64,000 nucleotides of DNA from Methanobacteriota archaeon (lineage in GTDB: Archaea; Halobacteriota; Methanomicrobia; Methanomicrobiales; Methanoculleaceae), in the NCBI GenBank assembly GCA_016841955.1, contig JAENYE010000001.1:1-64000 (forward strand), written 5' to 3'. How positions within the stretch are numbered: the first letter of the stretch is position 1; each line of letters opens with the position of its first letter. Under the pieces are notes generated by a model, which saw nothing but the letters and a program-made list of their open reading frames with translations, had not been told where the DNA came from and made no database searches. The translations under genes were made by a program, and so were the position numbers. Of the stretch, positions 25,574-35,081 are shown one piece after another.

Positions 25574-27595
25574 ATGGCAGAAGTCAAAAAGAACGAAGAG
25601 CCAAGAATTGGCGTTTTTGTGTGCCACTGTGGTACCAATATTGCGGGCTCCATCGACGTCAAGGCGGTAATGGAATACGCCAGGACGCTCCCGAACGTCG
25701 CCATCGCCGACGACTACCAGTACATGTGCTCGACCCCCGGCCAGAACAAGATCGCGGAGGCCATCGCCGAGCAGAAACTGACCGGAGTCGTCGTGGCGGC
25801 CTGTTCTCCCCGTCTGCACGAGCCCACGTTCCGTAACGCAACCAAGGCAGGCGGCTTAAACCCCTTCCGGTTCGAGATGGCAAACATCCGCGAGCAGAAC
25901 TCGTGGGTGCACATGCACCAGCCCGAAGAGGCCACCGCAAAGGCAAAGGACGCAGTCCGGATCGCCGTAGCAAAGGCCTCCCTGCTTGAAGACCTCGTCC
26001 CGAAGAGCGTCCCCGTAGAGAAGGCGGCCATGGTCGTCGGCGGCGGTGTCGGCGGCATGCAGGCAGCGCTCGACCTTGCGAACGCAGGCATCAAGACCTA
26101 CCTCGTGGAGAAGAGCCCCACGATCGGCGGCAGGATGTCCCAGCTCGACAAGACTTTCCCGACACTGGACTGCTCGCAGTGTATCCTTACACCGAAGATG
26201 GTGGACGTTTACCGGAACGAGGGCATCGAGCTCCTCACCTACACCGAGGTCGAACAGGTCGAGGGGTATATCGGCAACTTCGATGTGACCCTCCGGAAGA
26301 AGGCACGCGGTGTCATCACCCCCGCAGAGGCGGAAGCCCGCGGCATCGTCGGCGGCGGCTGTACCGGCTGCGGCGACTGTGTCGACGTCTGTCCGGTCAT
26401 CAAGCCGAACCCGTTCGAGCTCGGCATGGCGCCGAGAAAGGCGATCTACATCTACCACCCGCAGGTCTCCCCGCTGATCTTCACCGTCGACTTCGACGCC
26501 TGCGTCAAGTGCGGCCTCTGTGTCGAGGCATGCGGTGAAAAGAAAGCGGTCGACCTCGAGATGAAGGACGAACTCATGACCGTCAAGGTCGGGACCGTCG
26601 TCCTCGCTCTGGGATACGACATCTTCCCCATCGAGAAGAAGTTCGAGTGGGGTTACAAGAACTACGACAACGTCATCACGTCGCTCGAGTTCGAGCGCCT
26701 GATCTGTGCGTCCGGCCCGACCGGCGGTCACCTCATCCGCCCGAGCGACGGCGAAACCCCGAAGAGGGTCGCGTTCGTCCTCTGTGCGGGTTCCCGTGAC
26801 TCGACCGGCGTAGGCAAGCCCTACTGCTCGCGGTTCTGCTGCATGTACTCGCTCAAGCACGCCCACCAGATCATCGAGAAGATCCCCGGCGTGGTGCCCT
26901 ACATCTTCTACATGGACATACGGTCCTTCGGGAAGATGTACGAGGAGTTCTACTACCGCATCCAGGACGAGGGTGCAAAGTTCATCCGCGGCCGTGTTGC
27001 AAACATCCTCGAAGACCCGGTGACCAAGAACCTTCACGTCAACGCAGAGGACACGCTCCTCGGCCGGCCCATCGACATGGAAGTCGACCTGGTCGTGCTC
27101 GCGGCCGCTATCCAGCCCTCCGCCGAGACCGAGAAGACACGGAGACTCTTCGGCGTCTCCTGCTCGCAGGACGGCTGGCTCCTCGAGGCCCACCCGAAGC
27201 TGAACCCGTGCGGAACCACCACTGCCGGTGTCTACCTCGCCGGTGTCTGCCAGGGACCCAAGGACATTCCCGACACGGTCGCTCAGGCCGAAGGTGCGGC
27301 ATCCGCGGCGTCCATCCCGATCCACAGGGGAGAGGTGGAACTCGAGCCCTACTTCGCCCAGTGCATGGAGGAGAAGTGCGCCGGATGCGGACTGTGTGTC
27401 AACCAGTGCCCCTACGGCGCCCTCGCGCTCGTCGAGAAGGACGGTCGCACGGTCATGCAGGTCACTGAAGCCAAGTGCAAAGGCTGCGGCACCTGCGGCG
27501 GGTTCTGCCCCGGCGGTGCAATCTGGATGCAGCACTTCGCAACCCCGCAGATCGTCGCACAGATCGATGCATTCCTCCTGGGAGGTGAACAGTAA
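25574..27595 (+). CDS. hdrA: Heterodisulfide reductase subunit A (FAD, electron-bifurcating)
   Basis: Flavoprotein that bifurcates electrons between ferredoxin and the heterodisulfide. The 673-residue protein has an N-terminal VFVCHCGTNIAGS segment, an FAD-binding VVGGGVGGMQAALDLA, the TLDCSQCILTPKM cysteine region, an inserted ferredoxin domain (CTGCGDCVDVCP and CVKCGLCVEACG), and a C-terminal ferredoxin pair (CAGCGLCVNQCP and CKGCGTCGGFCP). The start at 25574 follows GAGGTG; the frame is open 15 bases further up but inside hdrB. Confidence 0.96.
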   Translation: MAEVKKNEEPRIGVFVCHCGTNIAGSIDVKAVMEYARTLPNVAIADDYQYMCSTPGQNKIAEAIAEQKLTGVVVAACSPRLHEPTFRNATKAGGLNPFRFEMANIREQNSWVHMHQPEEATAKAKDAVRIAVAKASLLEDLVPKSVPVEKAAMVVGGGVGGMQAALDLANAGIKTYLVEKSPTIGGRMSQLDKTFPTLDCSQCILTPKMVDVYRNEGIELLTYTEVEQVEGYIGNFDVTLRKKARGVITPAEAEARGIVGGGCTGCGDCVDVCPVIKPNPFELGMAPRKAIYIYHPQVSPLIFTVDFDACVKCGLCVEACGEKKAVDLEMKDELMTVKVGTVVLALGYDIFPIEKKFEWGYKNYDNVITSLEFERLICASGPTGGHLIRPSDGETPKRVAFVLCAGSRDSTGVGKPYCSRFCCMYSLKHAHQIIEKIPGVVPYIFYMDIRSFGKMYEEFYYRIQDEGAKFIRGRVANILEDPVTKNLHVNAEDTLLGRPIDMEVDLVVLAAAIQPSAETEKTRRLFGVSCSQDGWLLEAHPKLNPCGTTTAGVYLAGVCQGPKDIPDTVAQAEGAASAASIPIHRGEVELEPYFAQCMEEKCAGCGLCVNQCPYGALALVEKDGRTVMQVTEAKCKGCGTCGGFCPGGAIWMQHFATPQIVAQIDAFLLGGEQ

Positions 27596-28021
27596 ATGGC
27601 AGACGAGAACTGGAAACCCAAGATCATCGCCATCATCTGCAACTGGTGCTCCTACGCAGGTGCAGACCTTGCCGGCGGCGCCCGTATTCAGTACCCGCCC
27701 GACATCCGTGCCATCCGTGTGATGTGCACGGGTCGGATCGATCCCCTCTTCATCCTGAAGGCATTCCAGGACGGGGCGGACGGCGTGCTGGTCTCCGGCT
27801 GTCACTTCGGCGACTGCCACTACCTTGAGGGCAACTTTAAGGCGGCCAAGAGGATGTTCCTCTTGAAGAGTGTCCTCAAGAACATAGGCCTTGACGACAA
27901 GCGTCTCAGGATGACCTTCGTCTCTGCATCCGAGGGTGCAAAGTGGGGATCGGTCATGGAAGACGTCGTCAAGACCATCAACGAGCTCGGTCCAAGCCCG
28001 CTCAAAGAGTTTGCCAGATAA
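27596..28021 (+). CDS. mvhD: MvhD-type iron-sulfur adaptor
   Basis: Small [2Fe-2S] protein, 141 residues, that links HdrA to an electron donor. Cysteines in ICNWCSYAGAD, VMCTGRIDP and SGCHFGDCHY match MvhD. The hydrogenase subunits mvhG and mvhA are not beside it. In Methanomicrobiales the donor to this adaptor can be formate dehydrogenase instead, so the missing neighbours are informative rather than anomalous. It directly follows hdrA, with the start next to the stop. Confidence 0.93.
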   Translation: MADENWKPKIIAIICNWCSYAGADLAGGARIQYPPDIRAIRVMCTGRIDPLFILKAFQDGADGVLVSGCHFGDCHYLEGNFKAAKRMFLLKSVLKNIGLDDKRLRMTFVSASEGAKWGSVMEDVVKTINELGPSPLKEFAR

Positions 28022-28045
28022 TACCTAGACAGGGGATGAATAACA

Positions 28046-28447
28046 ATGGCAATCAGAGTGAATTTGATCACGGGTCGCACCATCCAGCAGGGGGTGTCAA
28101 TGGAGGCGGGGAAGGAAAAACCCGCCTACACCGCCGCCTGCGGGATTATCGAGCTCGACCCGGCGGACTTTAAAAAGCTGGGAGCTTTCCGCAGCACGAA
28201 CGTACGCGTCACCAGCAACCATGGCAGTGTTGTCGTCAAGGCGATCGAGGCAACCCAGGGCCCTCACCCCGGTGTAGCATATATACCGATGGGGCCCTGG
28301 GCAAACATGGTGGTCAACCCGAACACCTACTCAACCGGTATGCCGACCTTTAAAGGTACGCCGGTTGAGGTGGAGGTTGCCAAGACCGAATCCGTCCTCG
28401 GCTCGCTTGAACTGGTGCGCAAGGGGTGCAGGGGTGAACTAGCATGA
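28046..28447 (+). CDS. fwdD: Formylmethanofuran dehydrogenase subunit D
   Basis: Molybdopterin-dinucleotide-binding subunit, 133 residues, forming with FwdB the pterin-metal site. It has the beta-barrel motif NVRVTSNHGSVVVKA and AYIPMGPWANMVVNP, typical of the family. The last 4 bases overlap fwdB (ATGA), indicating coupled synthesis of the two halves of the active site. Confidence 0.94.
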   Translation: MAIRVNLITGRTIQQGVSMEAGKEKPAYTAACGIIELDPADFKKLGAFRSTNVRVTSNHGSVVVKAIEATQGPHPGVAYIPMGPWANMVVNPNTYSTGMPTFKGTPVEVEVAKTESVLGSLELVRKGCRGELA

Positions 28448-29757
28448 CCAAGACTGTAACCGACGTTATCTGTCCGTTCTGCGGAACGCTCTGCGATGAC
28501 CTCGAGGTCGTCGTCAGTGATGACGGAAAAGAGCTCTTCGAGGTCTACAACGCGTGCGCCATCGGCGCCGAGAAGTTCCTCCACTCCCAGGCAAAGGACC
28601 GTATCACCCGCCCCCGCATGCGGCAGGAAGACGGCTCCTGGAAAGAGATCTCCTATGATGAGGCAATCGAGTATACCGCCCGGATGCTCGCCGACGCAAA
28701 GAAGCCCCTGATGTACGGCTGGAGCTCCACAAACTGTGAGGCCCAGGCCGTCGGGTCCGAGATCGGCGAGGCCGTCGGAGCGGTCATGGACAACACGGCG
28801 ACCGTCTGCCATGGAACATCCCTTATCGCGGTTCAGGATATCGGGATCCCGAGCTGCACGCTGGGTGAGGTCAAGAACCGTGCCGACCGCATCCTCTTCT
28901 GGGGATGCAACCCGGCACACGCCCATCCGCGGCACATGTCCCGCTACTCGATCTTCCCCCGTGGATTCTTCACCGGCAAGGGTCATGCGGGCCGCAAGAT
29001 GATCGTCGTCGACCCGCGTCCCACCGACACCGCCAGTCTGGCGGACATCCACCTGCAGATTGAGCAGGGGCACGACTACGAGCTCCTCGACGCGCTCCGT
29101 GTGGCGTTCAAGGGCGAGCAACTCCCCGACTTCGTCGGCGGAATCCCGAAAGCGAAGATCTACGAGGTCGCCGAGACGCTCAAGAGCGGCCGTTTCGCGA
29201 TCATCTTCTTCGGCATGGGTGTGACCCAGTCGATCGGGAAGAACCACAACATCGATGCGGCCATCGCGGTCACCCGTGACCTGAACGAGTACACGAAAGC
29301 CGCCATCATGCCGATGCGCGGGCACTACAACGTCACCGGCTCCGGCCAGGTCTGGGGCTGGCTGTTCGGGTTCCCCTATGCGGTGGACCTCTCCCGCGGA
29401 TTCGCCCGCTACAACCCCGGCGAGACGACCTCCAACGACCTGCTCCGCAGGGACGAGGTGGACGCCGTCTTCGTTCTCGGAAGCGATCCCGGTGCGCACT
29501 TCCCCTTCAGTTCGGTGAAGAAGATCTACAACCTCCCATCGGTCGCCATCGACCCGCATGAGACCCCGACCACCGAGGTCTGCAAGGTCCATGTCCCGGT
29601 CGCCTTCGTGGGCGTCGAGGTGGGCGGATGTGCATACCGGATGGACAACGTGCCGATTGAGACCAGAAAGGTCGTCGAGGCCCCGGAGGGCATGATGACC
29701 GACGAAGAATTCCTCAGCCGCGTCCTTGCACGCGTCAAGGAGATCAAGGGGGTTTAA
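28444..29757 (+). CDS. fwdB: Formylmethanofuran dehydrogenase catalytic subunit B
   Basis: Subunit that reduces CO2 to formate at a tungsto- or molybdopterin site, 437 residues. An N-terminal [4Fe-4S] motif is CPFCGTLCDDL with C39 (YNACAIG). The metal ligand is Cys122 (TATVCHGTS), not selenocysteine. Sequence alone does not settle tungsten (Fwd) versus molybdenum (Fmd). It overlaps fwdD by 4 bp and is followed 3 bp later by fwdA. Confidence 0.95.
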   Translation: MTKTVTDVICPFCGTLCDDLEVVVSDDGKELFEVYNACAIGAEKFLHSQAKDRITRPRMRQEDGSWKEISYDEAIEYTARMLADAKKPLMYGWSSTNCEAQAVGSEIGEAVGAVMDNTATVCHGTSLIAVQDIGIPSCTLGEVKNRADRILFWGCNPAHAHPRHMSRYSIFPRGFFTGKGHAGRKMIVVDPRPTDTASLADIHLQIEQGHDYELLDALRVAFKGEQLPDFVGGIPKAKIYEVAETLKSGRFAIIFFGMGVTQSIGKNHNIDAAIAVTRDLNEYTKAAIMPMRGHYNVTGSGQVWGWLFGFPYAVDLSRGFARYNPGETTSNDLLRRDEVDAVFVLGSDPGAHFPFSSVKKIYNLPSVAIDPHETPTTEVCKVHVPVAFVGVEVGGCAYRMDNVPIETRKVVEAPEGMMTDEEFLSRVLARVKEIKGV

Positions 29758-29760
29758 GCG

Positions 29761-31464
29761 ATGGCAGAGTATCTCATTAAAAACGGTTTCGTCTTCGACC
29801 CGGTTCTCGGGATCAAGGGAGATGCAGCCGATATCGCCATCAAGGACGGCAAGATCGTCGAGACCAGCGCGGTCAAGAACCCGAAGGTCATCGATGCCGC
29901 GGGTAAGACCGTCATGGCCGGCGGTGTCGACGTCCACGCCCATGTTGCCGGCCCGAAGGTGAACATCGGCCGGAACTTCCGCCCGGAGGACAAACTCTTC
30001 GGCTACAAACCCAAAAACGGCATCGAGCGGATGCAGGGCGGGTTCTCGGTGCCGACGACGATCCGGACCGGCTACGACTATGCCCGCATGGGCTACACCA
30101 CGGTGATGGAAGCGGCCATGCCGCCGCTCTACGCCCGGCACACCCACGAGGAGATGCGTGATACGCCGATCCTCGACCAGGGGGCCTACCCGGTCTTCGG
30201 GAACAACTGGTTCGTGCTCGAGTACCTCAAGAACCATGAGATCGAGAACACCGCCGCCTACATCGCATGGCTCCTGCGGGCCACGAAAGGCTACGCGGTC
30301 AAGGTAGTCAACCCCGGCGGCACGGAAGCATGGGCCTGGGGCCTGAACTGTGAGAACATTCACGACCCGGTCCCCTACTTCGACATCACCCCGGCCCAGA
30401 TCGTCAAGGGCCTCATCGAGGCGAACGAGTACCTTGGTCTGCCGCACTCGATGCACATTCACGCGAACAACCTCGGAACCCCCGGCAACTACCAGACCAC
30501 GCTCGACACGTTCAAGCTCTCCGAGGGCATCAAGCCGAACAGCAAATTCGGCCGCGACCAGGTGATGCACCACACGCACGTCCAGTTCCACTCCTACGGC
30601 GGCGAAGGATTCAACTTTGAGTCCAAGGCTCCGGAGATCATGGACTACGTGAACACTCACGACAACATCACCATCGATCTCGGTTGCGTCACCCTGGACG
30701 AGACAACGACGATGACCGCGGACGGTCCCTTCGAGCACCACCTGACCGAGCTGAACCACCTGAAGTGGGCAAACGCCGACGTGGAACTCGAGACCGCCGC
30801 GGGTGTCGTGCCGTTCGTCTACAGCGCCAACAACAAGGCAAACGCTGTCCAGTGGTGTATCGGTCTCGAACTCGCACTGCTCGCAAAGGATTTCACACGG
30901 GTCTTCCTGACCACCGACCACCCGAACGCCGGGCCGTTCATCCGCTACCCGCGGATCATGAAGTGGCTCATGAGCGAGGAGGCACGGAAGCAGCAGTTCG
31001 ACGCCTTCAAGCACAAGGACAAGGTCATCGATGCGACCAACCTCGCCGGCATCGACCGCGAACTCGACCTCTACGAGATCGCGCAGATGACCCGTGCAGG
31101 ACCGGCAAAATCGCTCGGCCTCGCGCACATGTACGGCGGGCTTGCGCCCGGCCTCGAAGCGGATGTTGCTGTCTTTGACTTCAACCCGAACGAGCCCTAC
31201 GCACCCGACGACATCGAGAAGGCGTTCTCGAACGCAGAGCACCTCTTCAAGGCCGGCGTGCAGGTCGTTCGCGACCACAATATCGCGAGCAACGGCAACA
31301 AGCGGACGCTCTGGGTGAACGCCAAGGTCAACGAGAACCCGCAGGTGATGCGTGACGTCAAGGAGAAGTTCCTCCGCTACTACACCGTCACCCTGAACAA
31401 CTACGAGGTTACCGGGCACTATCTCCCGAACCCGTACGTGATTGAGGTTGATGCCACACAGTGA
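29761..31464 (+). CDS. fwdA: Formylmethanofuran dehydrogenase subunit A (amidohydrolase)
   Basis: Amidohydrolase-type subunit, 567 residues, that condenses formate with methanofuran at a binuclear zinc site connected to FwdB by an internal tunnel. Metal-binding motifs include GVDVHAHVAG (first His pair), HSMHIHANNLG and the downstream Asp in TTDHPNAGPF. Length and order match the family. Confidence 0.96.
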   Translation: MAEYLIKNGFVFDPVLGIKGDAADIAIKDGKIVETSAVKNPKVIDAAGKTVMAGGVDVHAHVAGPKVNIGRNFRPEDKLFGYKPKNGIERMQGGFSVPTTIRTGYDYARMGYTTVMEAAMPPLYARHTHEEMRDTPILDQGAYPVFGNNWFVLEYLKNHEIENTAAYIAWLLRATKGYAVKVVNPGGTEAWAWGLNCENIHDPVPYFDITPAQIVKGLIEANEYLGLPHSMHIHANNLGTPGNYQTTLDTFKLSEGIKPNSKFGRDQVMHHTHVQFHSYGGEGFNFESKAPEIMDYVNTHDNITIDLGCVTLDETTTMTADGPFEHHLTELNHLKWANADVELETAAGVVPFVYSANNKANAVQWCIGLELALLAKDFTRVFLTTDHPNAGPFIRYPRIMKWLMSEEARKQQFDAFKHKDKVIDATNLAGIDRELDLYEIAQMTRAGPAKSLGLAHMYGGLAPGLEADVAVFDFNPNEPYAPDDIEKAFSNAEHLFKAGVQVVRDHNIASNGNKRTLWVNAKVNENPQVMRDVKEKFLRYYTVTLNNYEVTGHYLPNPYVIEVDATQ

Positions 31465-31476
31465 GGTGAGAGAAGG

Positions 31477-32283
31477 ATGGAAACCGTTACACTCACCATA
31501 AAGAACCAGCCCGAACTGTATCTTGAGGCTGACAACATCACCCCCGATGCGTTCGCCGGGAAGAAGGCGGAAGAGATCGCCGCCCTCCACGTATACATCG
31601 GAAGAGAGCAGCACCAGCTCGGAGACTTCTTCGAGGTCTCCGGCGGGGCCGGAGCAACCCCGGAAGAGACGAAGGTCGTCGTCAACGGCGACCTCTCCCG
31701 GGTCAAGTACATCGGCATGAAGATGACCGGGGGCGAGGTCGTCGTCAACAGCAACGCCGATATGTATGTCGGAGCCTGGATGCAGGGCGGCAAGATCACC
31801 GTCAACGGGAACGTCGACGCGTTTGCCGGAACCGGCATGAAAGGCGGCGAGATCGTCGTCAACGGCAACGCCGGGAACTATCTCGGTGCTGCATACCGTG
31901 GAGACTGGCGCGGCATGGCCGACGGGAAGATCACCGTCGCGGGCAACGCCGGGAGCGATCTCGGCACCTTCATGAACGGCGGCGAGATCGTCATCGGCGG
32001 TGATGTCGACGTCCACGTTGCCACCCATGCCGAGGGTGGAAAGATCGTCATCAAGGGCAATGCGAAGAGCCGTCTGGGCGGCCAGATGGTGGGAGGCGAG
32101 ATCTACGTCCTTGGCAACATCGACGTCATGATGCCCGGCTTTGCATACCGTGAGGATGTCGATATCGAGATGGACGGCATCAAAGGACGGTTTGCTCTCT
32201 ACGAGGGCGACCTCGGGGAGCGCCACCGGAAGAGGAAAGGTCAGCTGATCTACGCTAAACTCTACCAGCAGATCGGGGCCTGA
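31477..32283 (+). CDS. fwdC: Formylmethanofuran dehydrogenase subunit C
   Basis: Beta-helical subunit, 268 residues, related to the C-terminal domain of glutamate synthase. It shows repeats of the form MxGGxIxVxGNAG (MTGGEVVVNSNAD, MQGGKITVNGNVD, MKGGEIVVNGNAG and others) over about residues 85-220. It scaffolds the A and B subunits. Last gene of the operon; a T-run follows its stop codon. Confidence 0.95.
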   Translation: METVTLTIKNQPELYLEADNITPDAFAGKKAEEIAALHVYIGREQHQLGDFFEVSGGAGATPEETKVVVNGDLSRVKYIGMKMTGGEVVVNSNADMYVGAWMQGGKITVNGNVDAFAGTGMKGGEIVVNGNAGNYLGAAYRGDWRGMADGKITVAGNAGSDLGTFMNGGEIVIGGDVDVHVATHAEGGKIVIKGNAKSRLGGQMVGGEIYVLGNIDVMMPGFAYREDVDIEMDGIKGRFALYEGDLGERHRKRKGQLIYAKLYQQIGA

Positions 32284-32645
32284 ACCCCTCTTTTTTTTGC
32301 CGCGCATAGAAAGCGGTGCCGATGGCCGGAGATCGGATGCAATCGGTAGAACGATTGTAACACGAAGTAGCACAATTTTGTATAATTCATGCCACCCGGG
32401 AGGGGGGGTGATACATTTGCTATCCTGTGCGATCGACAATTATTCGGCGGATATTTAATATTGCTCTTCAGATATATATCCAATCATAGGCATAAATAGC
32501 AATGCTTATATCATCAGAGAAGGTTATTACCTTTTGTCCCACGAGGACGTGCAGTAGTCACCGTCAGCCACAGTCAGCGATACTTTTAGCGTTCAGTTCA
32601 CAGTTCCGGAATGTATGCACTTAAAGAGGGTAATGGAGGAAAATT
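32284..32645 (+). promoter_or_regulatory. mcrB: Terminator of fwd operon and promoter/leader of mcr operon
   Basis: A 362-bp gap. A run of eight T at 32291-32298 should end the fwd transcript. The AT-rich segment 32440-32530 has TATA-like sites (GATATATATC at 32471, TTATATC at 32506-32512). From the latter, transcription would start near 32537 and leave a leader of about 110 nt. A small dyad (AAGGT-TATT-ACCTT) spans 32520-32533 and a GTCC/GGAC hairpin follows it. The leader ends with GGAGG shortly before the mcrB ATG. Confidence 0.55.
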
Positions 32646-33950
32646 ATGGCAAAATACAAGGAAACTATTGACCTGTACGATGATGCAGGCAAGCTGTTGA
32701 AGAGCGGTGTGACGCTTGAGAAGATCAGCCCGCTGGTCAACCCGGCAACCCGGAAACTCATCGACCTGACCAAGAGGACGGTTGCAGTCAACCTCGGAGG
32801 CGTTCAGGAAGGCCTGAAGGCCGGAAAGGTAGCGAAGGGACAGGTCCTCGGGCGTGAGATGAACCTCGACATCGTCGGCAACAAGGACGCCATCATCGCC
32901 AAGATAAAGGAGATGGTCCAGGTCGAGGAAGGCGACGACACCAACATCCGTGAGTTCGGCGGCGGCAAACTGATCCTCGTCGAGGTTCCCAAGACTCGTC
33001 TCGAGGCGGCATCCACGTACGATGCAGCAATCACCTCGGTCGCATCCGCGGCAACCTACGCGATCATCGAGCAGTTCGACGTCGGCATGTTCGATGCGGC
33101 CATGGTCAAGGCTGCACTCTGGGGTTCCTACCCACACACCATGGACCTGACCGGTGCCAACGTCACGTCCATCCTGTCGATCCCCCAGAACAACGAAGGC
33201 CTCGGCTATGCGCTCCGGAACATCCCGGTCAACCACGCCGTGATGATCACAAACAAGAACGCGATGCAGGGCGCCGCACTCTCGTCCACCTTCGAGCAGG
33301 CAGGAATGTTTGAGATGGGTAACGCCATCGGACCGTTCGAGCGCGCCCATCTGCTCACCTACGCCTACCAGGGCCTGAACGCGAACAACCTGGTCTACGA
33401 CCTGGTCAAGAAGAACGGAGCAACCGGAACCATCGGTACGGTCGTCCAGAGCCTGGTCGAGCGCGCCGTTGAGGACAAGGTCATCACCCCCGGCAAGAAG
33501 GGCGGGTACTTCCAGTTCTACGACACGAAGGACCCCATGCTCTGGAACGCCTACGCCGCTGCGGGAACCATGGCGGCCACTATCGTCAACTGTGGTGCCG
33601 GACGGTTCGCCCAGGCGGTCTCCGCGACACTCCTGTACTTCAACGACCTGCTTGAGCACGAGACCGGTCTCCCGAGCACCGACTACGGCCGTGTGATGGG
33701 TACCGCTGTCGGGTTCTCGTTCTTCAGCCACTCGATCTACGGCGGTGGCGGCCCCGGTATCTTCAACGGCAACCACGTCGTGACCCGCCACGCAAACGGT
33801 GTGGCTATCCCGTGCGTGGTCGCTGCGGCAGCACTCGACGCCGGAACCCAGATGTTCTCGCCCGAGAGCACTTCCAAGGTCTACGGCGACACCTTCGGCA
33901 AGGTCGACGTCTTCAACAAGCCGATCCAGCAGATCGCACAGGGTGTGTAA
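32646..33950 (+). CDS. mcrB: Methyl-coenzyme M reductase beta subunit
   Basis: Beta subunit of the nickel-F430 enzyme that makes methane and CoM-S-S-CoB from methyl-CoM and coenzyme B. The 434-residue product starts MAKYKETIDLYDDAGKLL and contains FFSHSIYGGGGPGIFNGNH near the active site, as in the family. GGAGG sits 7 bases before the ATG. First gene of mcrBDCGA, so an MCR I operon (the isoenzyme operon mrt lacks mcrC). Confidence 0.98.
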   Translation: MAKYKETIDLYDDAGKLLKSGVTLEKISPLVNPATRKLIDLTKRTVAVNLGGVQEGLKAGKVAKGQVLGREMNLDIVGNKDAIIAKIKEMVQVEEGDDTNIREFGGGKLILVEVPKTRLEAASTYDAAITSVASAATYAIIEQFDVGMFDAAMVKAALWGSYPHTMDLTGANVTSILSIPQNNEGLGYALRNIPVNHAVMITNKNAMQGAALSSTFEQAGMFEMGNAIGPFERAHLLTYAYQGLNANNLVYDLVKKNGATGTIGTVVQSLVERAVEDKVITPGKKGGYFQFYDTKDPMLWNAYAAAGTMAATIVNCGAGRFAQAVSATLLYFNDLLEHETGLPSTDYGRVMGTAVGFSFFSHSIYGGGGPGIFNGNHVVTRHANGVAIPCVVAAAALDAGTQMFSPESTSKVYGDTFGKVDVFNKPIQQIAQGV

Positions 33951-33966
33951 ATAACACAGGATACCA

Positions 33967-34443
33967 ATGACTGAAGCCATATACCCTCAGGTTCGAATCG
34001 TTTCTGCGCGATTCCTCAGACCCGACACTGCGGAACAACTCCTGAACAGGCTTGTTCAGGTCGGCGGGATTCGCCGGATGTCCATCAACGGACCGAGCAT
34101 TCCCGCCACCGTTCCCTACGGCCCGGCACGGGGGCAACCCAACCCCCACCCGGATCGTAAGGTCATCCATGTCGGAGACCAGGACGTCCAGCTCCAGGTA
34201 CAGGTCGGAACAATCATCCTGGAGCTCGAGGACGAGTCGTGCATTTCGGCTATCTGTGAAGCAGTCGACGAAGTCTTTGCCGATAAGGACTTCTCCTGCA
34301 CCGTCCAGCAGGGGCGGTACATGAAGACTCAGCCGACGATGTCCGACTACGCTAAATACGGACCTGACGCCGACAAAGAGATCCTCGGGCTTGTCGATCC
34401 ACGAAAGAAAGGCGGCCCAATTATCATTCAGGGAACCAAGTGA
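33967..34443 (+). CDS. mcrD: Methyl-coenzyme M reductase operon protein D
   Basis: Accessory protein, 158 residues, not part of the mature reductase. In published work it binds the apo-enzyme or F430 during assembly. Recognisable segments are YPQVRIVSARFLRPDTAEQ and GPARGQPNPHPDRK. It sits in the standard place between mcrB and mcrC. Confidence 0.95.
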   Translation: MTEAIYPQVRIVSARFLRPDTAEQLLNRLVQVGGIRRMSINGPSIPATVPYGPARGQPNPHPDRKVIHVGDQDVQLQVQVGTIILELEDESCISAICEAVDEVFADKDFSCTVQQGRYMKTQPTMSDYAKYGPDADKEILGLVDPRKKGGPIIIQGTK

Positions 34444-34444
34444 C

Positions 34445-35068
34445 ATGCCTATCGGAAGAGTAACCCAGGTTGTCGATTGCCGCGAGAGCATGGGGATGGG
34501 AAAAGGAGGTGGGCTTGCCCAGCGGGGCACCATCTCTGAGGCCAGGTCCCCGGATGTGATCGTGATCGGAATGTCCCCCGGCCGCAGGCACGTAACAAAA
34601 CCCGTCTGCGACATCACCTCCGGTCTCCGGAGGGAAGGGACGGAGTTCTCCGTGACTACGCTCGTCCTCAACGCAGGGAGCGGGGTTCCGGCAGATTCTC
34701 CTGTCACGGGTCACGTTCTCGGAGCCTATTTCGGGCTGACGGAGAAAGAGATCGCCCAGATCGAGCAGCACAAGGTCGCCATCCTGCATCACGGGAACGT
34801 CCGCTCCCATGTGGTGCAGAAGGTCCGGTTTATCCTTGAGCACGCTAACATCAGGGCAATCGTCGTCTCCCAGGTCCCGATCGACTTCGAAGATCTCGCA
34901 AAAGAGGGAATCAGGACTGCGGTGGTCATGCCGCCGCCCGACCGGGTGAGAACGAAAGGCATTGTGATGGATATCGTCAGCGGTGTGACACGTGGTCAGA
35001 CGCCAGGCAGAGGGAAATTGGCAGAGGTCATTCGTGCCGTTATGAAAGTGCTAAAAAGCCCAACATGA
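34445..35068 (+). CDS. mcrC: Methyl-coenzyme M reductase operon protein C
   Basis: Accessory protein, 207 residues, part of the ATP-dependent activation machinery that reduces the nickel of F430. It starts MPIGRVTQVVDCRESMGMG and contains GMSPGRRHVTKPVCDITSGLR. The ATG at 34445 is one base after the mcrD stop. Its presence distinguishes this operon from the mrt isoenzyme operon. Confidence 0.95.
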   Translation: MPIGRVTQVVDCRESMGMGKGGGLAQRGTISEARSPDVIVIGMSPGRRHVTKPVCDITSGLRREGTEFSVTTLVLNAGSGVPADSPVTGHVLGAYFGLTEKEIAQIEQHKVAILHHGNVRSHVVQKVRFILEHANIRAIVVSQVPIDFEDLAKEGIRTAVVMPPPDRVRTKGIVMDIVSGVTRGQTPGRGKLAEVIRAVMKVLKSPT

Positions 35069-35081
35069 GGTGAAAGAAAAC

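Noticed and set aside
25856-27820. Long antisense frame opposite hdrA
   Set aside because: Same shadow effect of a GC-rich gene; hdrA is unambiguous.
28327-32439. A very long antisense open frame (over 1300 codons) opposite fwdB-fwdA-fwdC
   Set aside because: It mirrors the codon bias of the GC-rich fwd genes on the other strand, has no recognisable domain, and all plus-strand genes here are certain.
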